Origin: Vombatus ursinus
Taxonomy: Eukaryota > Chordata > Mammalia > Diprotodontia > Vombatidae
Length of the DNA stretch: 64,000 nucleotides
Reading direction: 5' to 3'
NCBI RefSeq assembly: GCF_900497805.2
Contig: NW_020954569.1
Span: 21,749,903 to 21,813,902, forward strand
Below, in pieces: positions 34,009 through 45,056 of this stretch; position 1 is the first letter of the stretch; every line of letters begins with the position of its first letter. The translations under genes and the position numbers were made by a program. The notes below the pieces were generated by a model. The model had not been told where the DNA came from and made no database searches. It saw only the letters and a list, made by a program, of their open reading frames with translations.

Positions 34009-35090
34009 TTATATTTGAAAGTCAAATTTTCTATTCAGCTCTGGTCTTTTCATCAAGAATGCTGGAAAGTCCTCTATCTCACTGAATGTCCATTTTCCCC
34101 CTGAAGGGTTATACTCAGTTTTGCTGGGTAGGTAATTCTTGACTGTAATACTATCTCCTTTGCCCTCTGGAATACCATATTGCAAGACCGCCCATCCCTT
34201 AATGTAGAAGCTGCTAAATCTTGTGTTATCCTGGTTGTGTTTCCACAATATTGAATTGTTTCTTTCTGGCTACTTGCTGTATTTTCTCCTGGACCTGGGA
34301 ACTCTGGAATTGGCTAGGAATCTCCTAGGAATTTCCCTTTGAAGATATCTTTCAGGAGATGATCAGTGGATTCTTTCAATTTCTATTTTACCTTCTGGTT
34401 CTAGAATATCAGGGCAATTATCCTTGATAATTTCTTGAAAGATGATATCTGAGCTCTTTTTTTTATCATGGCTTTCAGATAGTCCAGTAATTTTAAAATT
34501 ACCTCTCCTGGATAATATTTTGCAGGTCAGTTGTTTTTCCAGTGAGATATTTCACATTGTCTTCCATTTTTTGGGGGGGAGGCAGTTGGGGTTAAGAGAC
34601 TTGCCCAGAGTCACACAGCTACTAAGTGTCAAGTGTCTGAGGACTTCTATTTTTTTTTCATTCTTTTGGTATTATTTTACAATGTCTTGATTTCTTATAA
34701 AGTCACTAGCTTCCATTCGCTCCATTCTAATTTTTAAGTATTTTTTTTCAGGAGCTTTTGGACTTCCTTTTCCATTTGGCCAATTCTGCTTTTGAAGGCA
34801 TTCTTCTCCTCATTGGTTTTTTGGACCTCTTTTGCCATTTGGGTTAGGTTATTTTTAAGTTGATATTTTCTTCAGTATTTTTTGGGTCTCCTGTAGCAAG
34901 CTGTTGACTTGTTTTTCAAGGTTTTCTTGCATCACTCTCATTTCTTTTCCCAGTTTTTCCTCTACTTCTCTTACTTGCTTCTCAAAATCCTTTTTGAGCT
35001 CTTCCATGGCCTGGAACCAATTCATATTTTTCTTGTTGGCTTTGGATGTAGGAGCTTTGACTTTGCTGTTTTCTTCTGGTTATATGTTTT
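34009..35090 (-). pseudogene. HAL1 ORF1 (L1-type RNA-binding protein), decayed
   Basis: The minus strand encodes, from about 35030, 'NMNWFQAMEELKKDFEKQVR' and 'EVEEKLGKEMRVMQENLEKQ', a coiled coil that parallels 'NMNWSEAQKAFLEELKKDFK' in the L1 ORF1 at 49.5 kb. Further heptad-like text ('FKSRIGQMEKEVQKLLKKN') follows near 34810-34745. After the SINE insertion, the C-terminal domain is open at 34248-34009 and ends with 'FPAFLMKRPELNRKFDFQI', equivalent to the end of L1 ORF1. An RRM-like part lies between. Stops and frame changes interrupt it, so no intact protein can be made. In intact HAL1 elements ORF1p is the only product and movement depends on ORF2p from L1. Confidence 0.75.
34573..34643 (-). 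repeat. WSINE1-like SINE, 5'-truncated, inside HAL1
   Basis: 'ggcagttggggttaagagac', 'ttgcccagagtcacacagct' and 'actaagtgtcaagtgtctga' are a SINE body without its head. Flanks 'cttccattttt' (34561-34571) and 'cttctattttt' (34644-34654) look like a TSD with one mismatch. Confidence 0.8.
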
Positions 35091-36000
35091 GATCTTTTTT
35101 GTCACCTAAGAAAGATTCTATGGTCTGACTTTTTTTTCACAATTTGCTCATGTTCCCAGCCAATCACTTAAGTTTTTAACTCTTTGTTAAGGTAGGGGTC
35201 TGCTTCCAGTGTGGAGAATGTACTGTCCCAAGCTTTGGGGTTTTGTGCAGCTGTTTTCAGAGATACTTCTAGGGACCTGTAAATCTTAAGTTTTTCCAAG
35301 GTTGCATGATCAAGGGCAAGGTGATTCTTCCTTTCATGGTATGTGATCTGGTCTATGAGTGACCACAATCTCTCTTTTCTGCCTTGGAACTATGAGGAGG
35401 ATTTACTCTCTACTACCACTACAAGCTCCACCACACCAGCTCTCCTCCTTGACCCAGGACTGCCACCCAGAACTGAGACCCAGATCAAAGCACAGGCAAA
35501 GCAAGAGATTCCTGCCTCAGCACCAGTGAAGAGATCCCTGCAATCTCCCTCTGATCAGCCCCTTGAACTCCCTCAGTCTGTGGCCTGAGAGCTCTGGAAG
35601 CAGCCATTGCCCAGGGGCTGCACTGGGACTGAGGCTGGGACTGAGCTCTTTCACCATAGTCACAGACCTTTCTTGCTGACCTTCTAAGTTGTCTTTGGTG
35701 TTTGTGGGTTGAGAAGTCTGGAAACCACCAAAACTGCCCATGATTCAGTCCCCTGAGGCCTGGTCTTTACCTTTACACCCACACTGAACTGTGCTCCTCT
35801 CCTAGCCTGGCACAATAGACCTTTCCAGTCAACCATCCAGGTTGTCTTGGACTGGAAATTTGTTTCCCTCTGTCTTTTTGTGGGTTCTGCTGCTTTAGAA
35901 TTTATTTAGAGCCATTTTATAGGTAGTTGGAGGGGTTTGGGGTAGAGCTCAAGCAAATCACTGCTTTTGCTCTGCCATCTTAGCTCTGCCCTGGCCTCCA

Positions 36001-36429
36001 AATATTTTGAACTCACAAGGTTGTAGGCTCTTCTCCTTTCACTGGTTGCTAAATATTTCTAAAAAAAAAAAAAATACCTGAAACGGCCTCATCAGCCATT
36101 CAAGGAGCCCTTATTTCCCAATTTTGACATGTGGTTGTCAACAGAAACCAGGCCTGGAATGTCTCCACCTAGTGCACTGTCTATCTCTCTATGTAACTTC
36201 CTGTACATGTTATAATGATCATCCCAGAAGCAGCAACATGTGGAAAGAGAAGCATCTTAGGTGGTCTCAGCATGTGCCAGATATTCACTGCATTTTTGCA
36301 TTTAATTATCTCAGTGACATCAAAGTATTGGGGATTGGCTGAGGTTACCCAGTTAGATTAGAATTCATCTCAGGGCTTCAAGTTTTGTGCTGTTTTTCAA
36401 TGGAAATTTTATACTATATTGTTCCTCTT
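36001..36429. other. No gene; short A-run
   Basis: An A14 run at 36061-36074; otherwise unassigned. A weak SINE-like text lies near 36300-36400. Confidence 0.4.
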
Positions 36430-36900
36430 ACCATACAGCCCTAATTTCTCTTCAAGCCCTCCATAATGTTATCCTCATTTACCTTTCCAGTATTACTGCA
36501 TATTGTTCCCCTTACCTGTTTGTTCCAGTCAAAGCTATGTAGTTATTCCCTCAATGAAAACACAGAGGATCCCCCCTTTCTTCCATTAAATTCAATTCAA
36601 TGAGCATTTAAGGACCTGCTGTGCCAAAGAAATTGAGGTGATATAAAGGATGCCTTCCATCCCCTCCACTATTCCTTTAGCCATGTGTTCATCCATTAAA
36701 GGAATGAACTTCCTCTTTACCTTAGCCTCTTTAATTTATTGAGTTCCTTCAATCTCCACTCAGATATCACTTTCTTTAAAAGAATCTTCTCAATCTTGCC
36801 AGTTGTTAGTGCCCTCTCTTTCTTGACATTATTTTGTTTCTTTCATTGTATAAATTTATCCCTGTACATGTCATCCCAGATATAAGCGGCATTAAAAATT
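36430..36900 (+). mobile_element. L2 3' region fragment, plus strand
   Basis: 'caagccctccataatgttat', 'ccttcaatctccactcagat', 'atcactttctttaaaagaat', 'cttctcaatcttgccagttg' match in order the L2 3' region ('caaggcccagctcaagtgcc...gaagccttccctgat'). A different repeat, 'aaattcaattcaatgagcat' to 'ggatgcc' (about 36590-36655), appears to be inserted in it. Confidence 0.65.
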
Positions 36901-37138
36901 GTAGTTTAATGTTATTATAAAATAGAACACCTTGTCTATTATCTGTATGATAAATTATTTGTCCCTTCTATCGTAATATGTCAAATTCTGATTAAAACCC
37001 TAGTTTATGGTGAGGGAACATTAGAGTCAAAATGGACTACAAATGCCCTCAAACACTAACCCTGGTTCCTCAAGTTAAGCTTTGCAAATGACTAGTAATA
37101 GAATGTCAGTGCTAGCCTCAGGTTTAATCATGTAGATG

Positions 37139-37142
<4 letters not shown>

Positions 37143-37198
<56 letters not shown>
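37143..37198. repeat. (GA)n microsatellite
   Basis: About 24 perfect GA units with a short imperfect end. Confidence 0.95.
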
Positions 37199-37200
<2 letters not shown>

Positions 37201-37938
37201 CTAACACAGTGCCACACATCTGTTAAGGAACAATTATTGCCAAACTTTACCTTTGTTGTCAGAATTGCTCAGTCGTAAGGCACAGCATTATTAGATATGA
37301 ACTGTGGCAGTTTATAGCACTTTGCATATTAAATAATTTAGAGTATGTTTCAATAATGCACCAATCATAGCTTTGTTTAGACTTTAAATGCACAGGAATG
37401 AACTTTCTTCATAATTGTCACACAATGTTCAACAATGTAGAGATTTGTTAGGGCAAGTCTCCTCCTTTACCACCCTCTTCTCCCAAGTTGCTTTGTATCT
37501 ACTTTATATATATTTTATTTCTTTTCCATGCCTAGCATAACAAAAGCTCCTTGGGGTCAGGGAAGCAAAAGGGACAGGCAGAGGAAGGGAAACTTTGCCT
37601 TTTCACTAATTCCACTTTTCACTTGGCCAGACAATAAGCATACCATTAGAGTCAATGATACAGGGCATATAAAAGCAAGTACAACGTCACAGTTTTGAAT
37701 GACTCAAAACCTATGAAAAACTGTAACAAATCATCTTTTAAAGTCTGATGTCATACTGGTTAGATAAGCCAGTATTTGTCCTACTTTCTCACTTTTTATC
37801 TTTTTTTTTTTTTTCAGGGCTGGTTTTCTTTAAGTCCCTTGTAACATTATCTATATTGCATTTTACTTATTTGGGTGCTTTTGTATTTTTTTCATCGCCT
37901 TCATTACGATGTATTAGAAAAGACAGAATGATGGAGAG

Positions 37939-37960
37939 ATTAATTAATTAATTAATTAAT
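37939..37960. repeat. (ATTA)n microsatellite
   Basis: Five to six perfect tetramer units; each TTAATTAA step is itself palindromic. Confidence 0.95.
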
Positions 37961-38649
37961 GAGAAATCTAGCTCTGTCTAGTACTTTCCCATATGAGATT
38001 GTGACTCATGTTGTTAGTATACTGAAACAGGTTGAACCCACAGAGGAGTGGCAATTAGAGTCACATGAAATGACATTGCAGTGTTAGGTTCTGAACCCTA
38101 CTCCTCATCCCCAATATCACTCCCATCATCAAGTCTTGGAATAAATGGTATATTTCAGCAAATTCATCTAGGAGCTCTTTATTCTCTTGCTATTGGTGTC
38201 CTAATTAAGATCACTATTGCACATGTTTCCAATAAGGAGACACAAGGATCAACATAATTTAACAAGAAAATTTCCCTTCTCTCTAATTTTTCTCATTACA
38301 AGCATATTAGAAGCTGCCTAAATCAGCTCAGTGATAAACGGCAATCCCACTTAATTTGGTTGCTTAAAAGGAAGATGTGAAACTCATTTCAAAATTTAAA
38401 TGAAAAATTATCAGATAGCCTTTCAGAGCCCACTCATTTTAAACAACTTCTGTCTGAGAACAATGAATGTGAATTCATTATTTATTTTATCTCTGCTCAA
38501 CCTTTTATGGTTCACATGATGATATTTTGCCTTTCTAATTGATGCCTGTAATAAAATCCACAGAAGGTTGGTTACTGCAGGATAGGAAACCAACCCAACT
38601 ACTTCATGACTAACTGCCATGGCCTTTCACTGTTCTATAACATACTGAC

Positions 38650-38835
38650 TAGTATAGTTAAAATGACACTGAACATGGGGACAGAAAATCCAGATCTACT
38701 TTATATTAGCTCTGTTACCTTAGGTAAATTATATTACCTCTCTGAGCCTAATATACTACCTAATAGGGTTGTGAGGAAAGTGCTTTGTAAATTTTACAGC
38801 ACCATAAAAATGTCATTTATTATTATGATTGTTAT
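38650..38835 (+). repeat. MIR/CORE-class SINE, plus strand
   Basis: 'gggacagaaaatccagatct', 'taggtaaattatattacctc', 'taatagggttgtgaggaaag' and 'tgctttgtaaattttacagc' match the body and 3' half of a CORE-SINE. Confidence 0.7.
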
Positions 38836-38936
38836 GTACTGTTAGACCCTGGATTAAGAAGAAAACTAAAACCAACTCCAGAAATTAAACCTCAAACTAA
38901 ATAAAGTAGGTAGAGTCATAGATGAAAGAATAAATT
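38764..38936 (+). repeat. Direct duplication, copy 1
   Basis: 173 bases from 'tagggttgtgaggaaagtgc' to 'aaagaataaatt' recur at 40430-40591 with about 95% identity by eye and one 11-base deletion. The repeat includes the 3' half of a SINE and 100 bases of non-SINE flank ('gttagaccctggattaagaa'). Confidence 0.9.
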
Positions 38937-39284
38937 TAGCAAGTTAGGACCAAAAGAATTAAAGCAAAGGGTGGGAGAAAAATGAAAGAGGAATTAAAAG
39001 AAAGAGTCTATATGGTATAGAGCATATAGAAACAAAAGATAAAGGTGGCATCAGTCAGACAAAGAGAAAGGATCCAAGTATCAAAGAGGAGCCAAATGTC
39101 AAGAGAGTGGTTATGTAGGGGAAAGAAGTGGGGCAGCAATTCATTTGCACACAAGTGTTAAGGAGAAAAAAGGCAGTAAATTCTACTAAGGCAAAAGAAA
39201 GATAAAACAAAGGCAAACTACTCTTGGAAGTATATCCACAGCTATCCTGTTTACCTACTTCCTCCTTAGTACAGTACCACCACT
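38937..39284. other. No gene or repeat recognised
   Basis: Purine-rich unassigned sequence. Confidence 0.45.
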
Positions 39285-39490
39285 GTTGTTCAATCCCTCA
39301 TCACTTCTTTCCTACACTCATTTAATAGCCCCTGAATTGCCCTCTTCATTCCTAGGTTCTCCTCTATGAAACCCACTATCTACTCAGTTACCAAAATCAT
39401 CTAAAGCATATGTCTGACCATATCAATCCTCTTCTCACCTGTCACATAGTAGTTATTTAATAAATGTTTATTGGCTGACCATGTGCACTC
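39285..39490 (+). mobile_element. L2 3' end fragment, plus strand
   Basis: 'aaaatcatctaaagcatatg', 'tctgaccatatcaatcctct' and 'tagttatttaataaatgttt' match the L2 3' region in order. Confidence 0.65.
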
Positions 39491-40067
39491 CACCTCCTCA
39501 ATGTCTGTTGCACGATCATTTTTTTCTGTGTGGAGTAGCATTATACATTATGATATGCATGGGTGAGAAAAGTCTATGACTTTCAGTGGTAAAGGTGATA
39601 GTAAAGAGACATTTTTATCAATTTGAAGACAAAAGGAAATAATCTTGTTATCCGAGTACATGAAGGACAATGTAGAATTAAGGAAGACATAGCCAAGATG
39701 TTTGGGAAGCACATCACTAACCCAGTATGGAAGCATAATATTGTAGTGAGAGAGGAACATCAGCTACTCTATTACCATCTAGAGTGCTCCCTCTCATCAA
39801 GTGCAGAGCAGTCAATGAATTCCTGACCCAACCTAATGAAGATTTCACCTTAGAAAAGAGAGAGAAAGGGAGAAGGATTACAGATATTATGATCTAAATA
39901 AATAAAAAGGAGCTGGTTGATGAAACATAAATGATAAAATGCTTATGAGCAAGTAGTCTTTATATTACAGATTTCATGATAGAAAAGAAGAGGAAATCTA
40001 GGCATACTATATGATATACCTTAGATTTGTAAGAGTGTCAATATAAACTTTCATAGAAAGGATGGTT
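39491..40067. other. No gene or repeat recognised
   Basis: Unassigned. Small open frames on both strands at 39548-39826 show no domain. Confidence 0.45.
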
Positions 40068-40078
40068 AGGATACTAAT

Positions 40079-40227
40079 TTTTTTTTGTTTTTCTTTTTTA
40101 GGCAATTGGGGTTAAGTGACTTGCCACAGCTAGTAAGTGTCAAGTGTTTGGTCTGAGGCCTGATTTGAACTCAGGTCCTCCTGACTTCAGGGCCGATGCT
40201 CTATCCATTACACCACCTAGCTGTCCC
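40079..40227 (-). repeat. WSINE1-like SINE with perfect TSD
   Basis: A T-rich tail, 'gcaattggggttaagtgact', 'gaactcaggtcctcctgact' and 'caccacctagctgtccc'. The 11-base AGGATACTAAT is directly repeated at 40068-40078 and 40228-40238, an intact TSD. Confidence 0.92.
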
Positions 40228-40429
40228 AGGATACTAATATTTTAAGAGTAATAGAGTAGTAGGAAGTATTTGAGAATGAAAATGTGCAGAAACAATCAGG
40301 AAAGCAAGGACGTAATCAGTGCTCGTGGATGTCATGACAAGAGCAGACAGTGAGAAGGCCAAACTAGTCAGCTTTAATTTTGCTTCTGTTTTCTTTTCTT
40401 ATAGAGAATGATCACTGGAGAGTGAAATA

Positions 40430-40591
40430 TAGGGTTGTGAGGAAAGTGCTTTGTAAATTTATAAATATCATTTATTATTATGATTGTTATGTACTGTTAG
40501 ACCCTGGATTAAGAACAAAACTAAAACCAGCTCCAGAAATTAAACCTCAAACTAAATAAAGCAGGTAGAGTCATAGATTAAAGAGTAAATT
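40430..40591 (+). repeat. Direct duplication, copy 2
   Basis: Matches 38764-38936 (see there) but lacks 11 bases ('cagcaccataa' region). Start points are 1,666 bases apart and the copies are in the same orientation. Confidence 0.9.
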
Positions 40592-40767
40592 GTGTGTCCA
40601 AGTCACAAGGCTTAGACAAACTACATGCTAGGGCACCAAAGTATTGGTGGATGGTGTGATTGCTGTACTGTGGACACTGCCACATTGAACCTACTCTCCT
40701 CTCTGGGTTAAGTACCACTATATTTCTTTGTGGGACTTTCTTCATTATCTAGCTCACAAGAAATTTT

Positions 40768-40850
40768 TATTATTGTTGTTGTTGTTGTTTGCTATATTTA
40801 TATAGTTCTTTATGTCTTGTAAAGCACTGTACAAATGTGTCATCCAGCTG
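40768..40850 (-). repeat. CORE-SINE 3' tail fragment, minus strand
   Basis: (TTG)n followed by 'tatatttatatagttcttta' and 'cttgtaaagcactgtac', the reverse of a SINE end. Confidence 0.65.
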
Positions 40851-41384
40851 TGTCTAGGTATATCCAGGTCACTTAATAAAAACTCACCCTTGAGGGATAA
40901 TTGGACAGTGTCCAGATTGCCAAATATGGAGGCCTCTGCATCCTCTGTCACATCTGTCAGGATAGCTTCCTGCATCTTTGAAACTAGTGAGACTAGACAA
41001 TCTTGTTTTGTTTTGTTTTTTTCCCCACAACTATTTTTCTGCCATTCATTACTACTTTGTCCAGAGGATGAAGCTCCTAATTCACTGAGTGTGAGAACCA
41101 TTTATTGACCAGTGAAAGGGGGAGGACTTGCCCTCCTCCCTCATTTACGCTGGTTCTGATAAATAGGCCTTGGGGTGTTCATTTCTGTTTTGTGTCTTTT
41201 GTCCCTAGTTTTGGTTGCCAGAGGTGATCTCCATAGGATACAGGAGTTTGAGCTATGACTTTGAAGCCAGGATTTCAGAACTGATGATGCTGCTACCCAG
41301 ATCAGCATGGAATAATAATAGATGATGATGATGATTATCACAAGTATATAATTACATTTATTGTCATAATGATTATTACTATCA
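40851..41384. other. No gene; short open frames on both strands
   Basis: Overlapping open frames of 98 and 115 codons at 40754-41108 show no family resemblance. I see no splice or promoter support. Confidence 0.45.
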
Positions 41385-41630
41385 TTATTATTAATAACAT
41401 CATTTATATAGTATCTACTATATGTGTCAGGAACTTTACAATTATAGTGTCATTTGAACCTCACCATAACTGTGGAAGGCAGGTATTATTATTATCCTTA
41501 TTCACAGTTGAGAAAACAACAGATGTTAAGTGCCCAGGGTCACACAGTTAATAAATGATTAAGCCAGATTTGAATTCAGGTCTTCTTGAGTCCAATCCTG
41601 GCATTCTATCCACTATGCCAAATAGCTGAT
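41385..41630 (-). repeat. CORE-SINE (MAR1 class), minus strand
   Basis: 'tcatttatatagtatctact', 'gtgtcatttgaacctcacca', 'tgcccagggtcacacagtta', 'gaattcaggtcttcttgagt' in order. Confidence 0.8.
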
Positions 41631-42054
41631 CCCAGAGAAGACAGGGTACCTTGGACTTGAGCCAAGGTGGGAGAGGGGTGGGCCTGTGCACTTTGGGAAC
41701 TGAGCTAAATTATGACCTAATCCATTTCCTTTCCCTCCCCAGAAACTTAAATGGTGGGAGGAGGGGAGAGCATTATGCCTTCATGTGTTAGGAGAGTAAG
41801 TTAATAGAAGTGTGATTATGTTTTTGAAAAAAAAAATACTTCTTGTAAAAGGAAATCTGACCACCCATGGCTAAATAGAACTTGTGTGCAAGGAATATAC
41901 TCCTACAACTGAGGAAACAACATCAATGGGGGCTGGAATCATTTCCATAGAGCCTAAACACTTCTTAAATACCCTTAAAGTTACTAGAAAACGCTGGGGA
42001 GAGCAGTGAAATCTAAAATATCTGGCCTTTAGGCAGTAGGGGCCAGGATAGCTA
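41631..42054. other. No gene or repeat recognised
   Basis: Unassigned. Confidence 0.45.
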
Positions 42055-42262
42055 GTTTTACACATGTTATTTCATTTGGTCCTCACAACTACCCCATAGG
42101 TGATATACTATTATAATCTATATTTTACAGATAAGTAAACTGAGGCAGACAGATTATAGGACTAGCCCAGGGTCACACAATTAGTAAGTGAATGAGGTAA
42201 GATTTGAAAGCTCATTTCCCTGAATACATATCTAGCACTCTTACCATCCAGCTATGTCACTT
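42055..42262 (-). repeat. CORE-SINE (MAR1 class), minus strand
   Basis: 'catttggtcctcacaactac', 'tattttacagataagtaaac', 'tgaggcagacagattatagg' and 'cccagggtcacacaattagt' in order. Confidence 0.8.
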
Positions 42263-42346
42263 ATCTGCTCTACTAGTCTAAGTGTCTTTGATATGGTGTT
42301 ACTCCCTGCTAACATCTTCTGGGCTCACTCTTAAGAATTATTGAGA

Positions 42347-42502
42347 GGCAGCTAGGTGGCACAGTGGATAGAGTGCTGGCCCTGGATTCAGAAGGACCTG
42401 AGTTCAAATCTGGCCTCAGACACATAACACTTATTAGCTGTGTGACCTTGGGCAAGTCACTTAACCCCACTACCTAGCTAAAAAAAAAGAAAAGAAAAAG
42501 AA
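42347..42502 (+). repeat. WSINE1-like SINE, young, perfect TSD
   Basis: 'ggcagctaggtggcacagtg' head, tRNA-like body 'gagttcaaatctggcctcag', and an A-rich tail. Perfect 12-base TSD AAGAATTATTGA at 42333-42344 and 42503-42514. This is one of the two best-preserved SINE insertions in the window. Confidence 0.95.
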
Positions 42503-42742
42503 AAGAATTATTGAAGTCATTATCTTTATATTCTACTAGCCAGAAGCTGTCCCTGGTAAGATCAGGTAGATAGCTCTTTAGTCATAGTTGCCATACCCAG
42601 GTAATAAAATAAAAGCAACACTTCTCACCACTAAGAATCCTTATAGGCTCTTATGTGTAAACCACAGGTCAAAGCCTTCTATTATATAGAGTGACCTAGC
42701 ATGTAAATTAACCACTCTTATATGTCCCAAAGATCTTCTCTG

Positions 42743-42776
42743 AAAAAAAGAAAAAAAAGAAAAAAAAAAAGAAAAA
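42743..42776 (+). mobile_element. Poly(A)-only insertion with 14-bp TSD
   Basis: A 34-base A-rich run with single Gs is flanked by a perfect 14-base repeat, AAAGATCTTCTCTG, at 42729-42742 and 42777-42790. The structure is TSD, A-rich tail, TSD with no element body. It fits an extremely 5'-truncated retrotransposition event. Confidence 0.8.
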
Positions 42777-42790
42777 AAAGATCTTCTCTG

Positions 42791-43204
42791 GCTTAGCCGA
42801 AAATGAATTAGAACCAGGAAAAAATGCAATCTAAGAAGACAAAGTCAATATTCTACAGAAACACAGCCAACATGCCAATCTTTATCATGTATGTCATTAT
42901 GGGTCTGGAATGCCAAAGTAAAGTGCCACAATCACAAATAAACACACATCCCATATCATCAAATATGCCTGATCAAATCGTAGAACAGTGAGATTATTTC
43001 TTTCCTAGTCCGGGACACTCAACTTCTCTTAATGCAGCCAGTAATGCCACTTGTTTTCTTAGTCTGTGCAAAATATCAGTGACACAAATACAGTATGCAA
43101 TGTAATAAACTCTAAGATGTTTTTTCAGATATGTTGATGTCTAATCATACATTCTCTATCTTGAATAATGAAGATGACTTTTCAAATCTGTGTATACTCA
43201 GTAT
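42791..43204. other. No gene or repeat recognised
   Basis: Unassigned. Confidence 0.45.
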
Positions 43205-43375
43205 AGTGGAGTTGTTGGTAAAATGTTGGATTTGGAGTCAGGGAGACCTAGTTTTAAATCCTAACTCTGAAATTTGCTAGCTATATAACAATGGATGAGT
43301 CAATTAATGTCTTAGAGACTAAGTTTTCTTTCCTATAAAGTAAGATGATTAATACCTAGAGAACAAGGGGTGATT
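43205..43375 (+). repeat. MIR/CORE-class SINE, plus strand
   Basis: 'gttggatttggagtcaggga', 'gacctagttttaaatcctaa', 'gagtcaattaatgtcttaga' in order. Confidence 0.7.
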
Positions 43376-43414
43376 TAATTCATATGGACCTTAATTCCCT
43401 CATATGAATATCAT

Positions 43415-43600
43415 TCTAGGGCTAGAATTAATCTAACAGGCCAACTATTCCAACATCAACTTTTTACAGCAGAAAAAAAAAACTGAAGTCTCATGAAACT
43501 TAAGTAATTTATCCAAGGCCAAGAATTAGCAAATATCAGGTGAGATTTAAACCCAAGTCACATGATTCCAGAGAAAGTGTTATTCTCAACTGATAAATGC
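43415..43600 (-). repeat. MIR/THER-class SINE, minus strand
   Basis: 'gggctagaattaatctaaca', 'actgaagtctcatgaaactt', 'gagatttaaacccaagtcac' in order. Confidence 0.65.
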
Positions 43601-43739
43601 TGGTCTTCTTATTTATTTCTGTTCATCCACACACCTTGAAAGTTACAGAGTGGAATGTTAGTATTCTCTCTTGAATACCCCCCTTCCAAATTATGGATTG
43701 CAATAATAATAATTAAAATGATGATAATAATAAAAATAA

Positions 43740-44018
43740 CAATAATAATAAGTAACATTTATAGAGTACCTACTATGTGCCAGGTATCATGCTAAACATT
43801 TTACAAATATCATCCCATTTTATCCTCACAACAACCCTGTGATGTGAGGGAGGTATTATTATTATCTCCATTTCACAAATAAGGAAACTGAAGCAAACAG
43901 AGATCACATGATTTGCCTGTGCTTACATAGCTACTAAATGTCTGAGGCTGGATTTAAACACAGATTTTCCTAATTCCAAGCCCAATGCTCTACCCACTGT
44001 GTTACCTAGCTGCCCCAA
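43740..44018 (-). repeat. CORE-SINE (MAR1 class), full, minus strand
   Basis: 'gtaacatttatagagtacct', 'tatgtgccaggtatcatgct', 'cctcacaacaaccctgtgat', 'caaataaggaaactgaagca' and 'gttacctagctgcccc' in order. A nearly full-length copy. Confidence 0.88.
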
Positions 44019-44055
44019 CATGTCACAGTTCCAGACACACATTTCAAGTCTTTTT

Positions 44056-44105
44056 AGATAGATAGATAGATAGATAGACAGACAGATAGGTGGGTAGGTA
44101 GGGGA
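44056..44105. repeat. (GATA)n-type microsatellite
   Basis: 'agatagatagatagatagac' and degenerate GATA/GGTA units. Confidence 0.92.
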
Positions 44106-44189
44106 TAAGATAGGAATTTTTATTTTACTATTATATGAAACTATTGAGTAAAGAAACTCTACCAGTATTTTCTCTGCAATTTATAATCT

Positions 44190-44322
44190 TTAAAGAGTTG
44201 CCTAGAGCTCTGAGATACTAAGGGTTTTGCAGAGGATCAGATAGTCATTTTATATCAGAGATAGGACTTGAACTCAGGTCTTCTTGACTTCCAGGCCAGG
44301 TCTCTATATGCTGTACCAAAGA
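44190..44322 (-). repeat. MIR-class SINE fragment, minus strand
   Basis: 'agttgcctagagctctgaga', 'ggacttgaactcaggtcttc', 'ttgacttccaggccaggtct' in order. Confidence 0.6.
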
Positions 44323-44994
44323 GAAAGAAAAAAATAATATAAATAGAAAAAGAAAGTATGTTTGGGAAGATAAGCTTCAGTGCTGGAGGGCAGGAGATGA
44401 GAAAGAATTATATGTGAGAGTAAAGAACTCTCTCCCTTGAAATCCCTCTCTCCCTGGATTATAAAAAAGAGAGAAGTCAATTAAAGGAGATTTGTGGAAT
44501 TACGGTCTGGTAACTCTATTACTCAGGATATCAGGTATTTTCAGAGCTTAGCTGGCCTAACCTTAAGAATTAGCACCAACAACTATGGAGAAAAATAGTT
44601 AATAATAATAATTATTAATAATAATAATGATAATAAAAATGATGAGGATGAGATAAGCTCCCTTCCTCAAGAACATGGGAAAAGTGCTGGGATCTTGTTT
44701 CCTATGAAGGCAAAAATTTCAGATCTAAATGAAATGAATCTTCTGTCTGAGGGTCAGTAAGAAATCACTATTCAAACAATTAAGGCTAAAGGAATGTGCT
44801 GATAGAGGAGTATAACCCAAAACAATAGTGCATTAAGAAGCTGATTAAATGAATTACACTGAGTAATGCTAAAATTATACAAGAGACTATATGTCTATAA
44901 CATACTCCATCTATATAATTTGTATACTGAGTGTTCCACATGCTGTAATGAAATAATTTTGCATTTTAAATTACTATGTTGAAATACAATGCAA

Positions 44995-45056
<62 letters not shown>

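Larger units (their letters stand above)
33000..35999 (-). mobile_element. HAL1 (half-L1), nearly full length
   Basis: Read on the minus strand this has a 5' UTR beginning near 35999 ('ggccagggcagagctaagat'), an ORF1 (about 35090-34009), a purine-rich spacer, and a 3' UTR ending in 'aaaaataaattaatgaaagt'. There is no ORF2: at about 33405-33412 the pre-ORF2 text 'gaaatatagttag' runs directly into the 3' UTR 'cttttcacaacatgactact'. The same junction occurs in the copy at 3201-3893. At 3 kb it has the size and order expected for HAL1, ORF1-only relatives of L1 described in mammals including opossum. The flanks share AATATTTT (32990-32997 and 36001-36008), a possible short TSD. A SINE sits inside it at 34573-34643. 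Confidence 0.85.
36901..38649. other. No gene; two microsatellites
   Basis: (GA)n at 37143-37192 and (ATTA)n at 37939-37960. Nothing else in this 1.75-kb stretch is assigned. Confidence 0.6.

Noticed and set aside
40754-41108. Overlapping open frames of 115 and 98 codons on opposite strands
   Set aside because: Neither resembles a known protein and the lower end is a SINE tail; I cannot support a gene.
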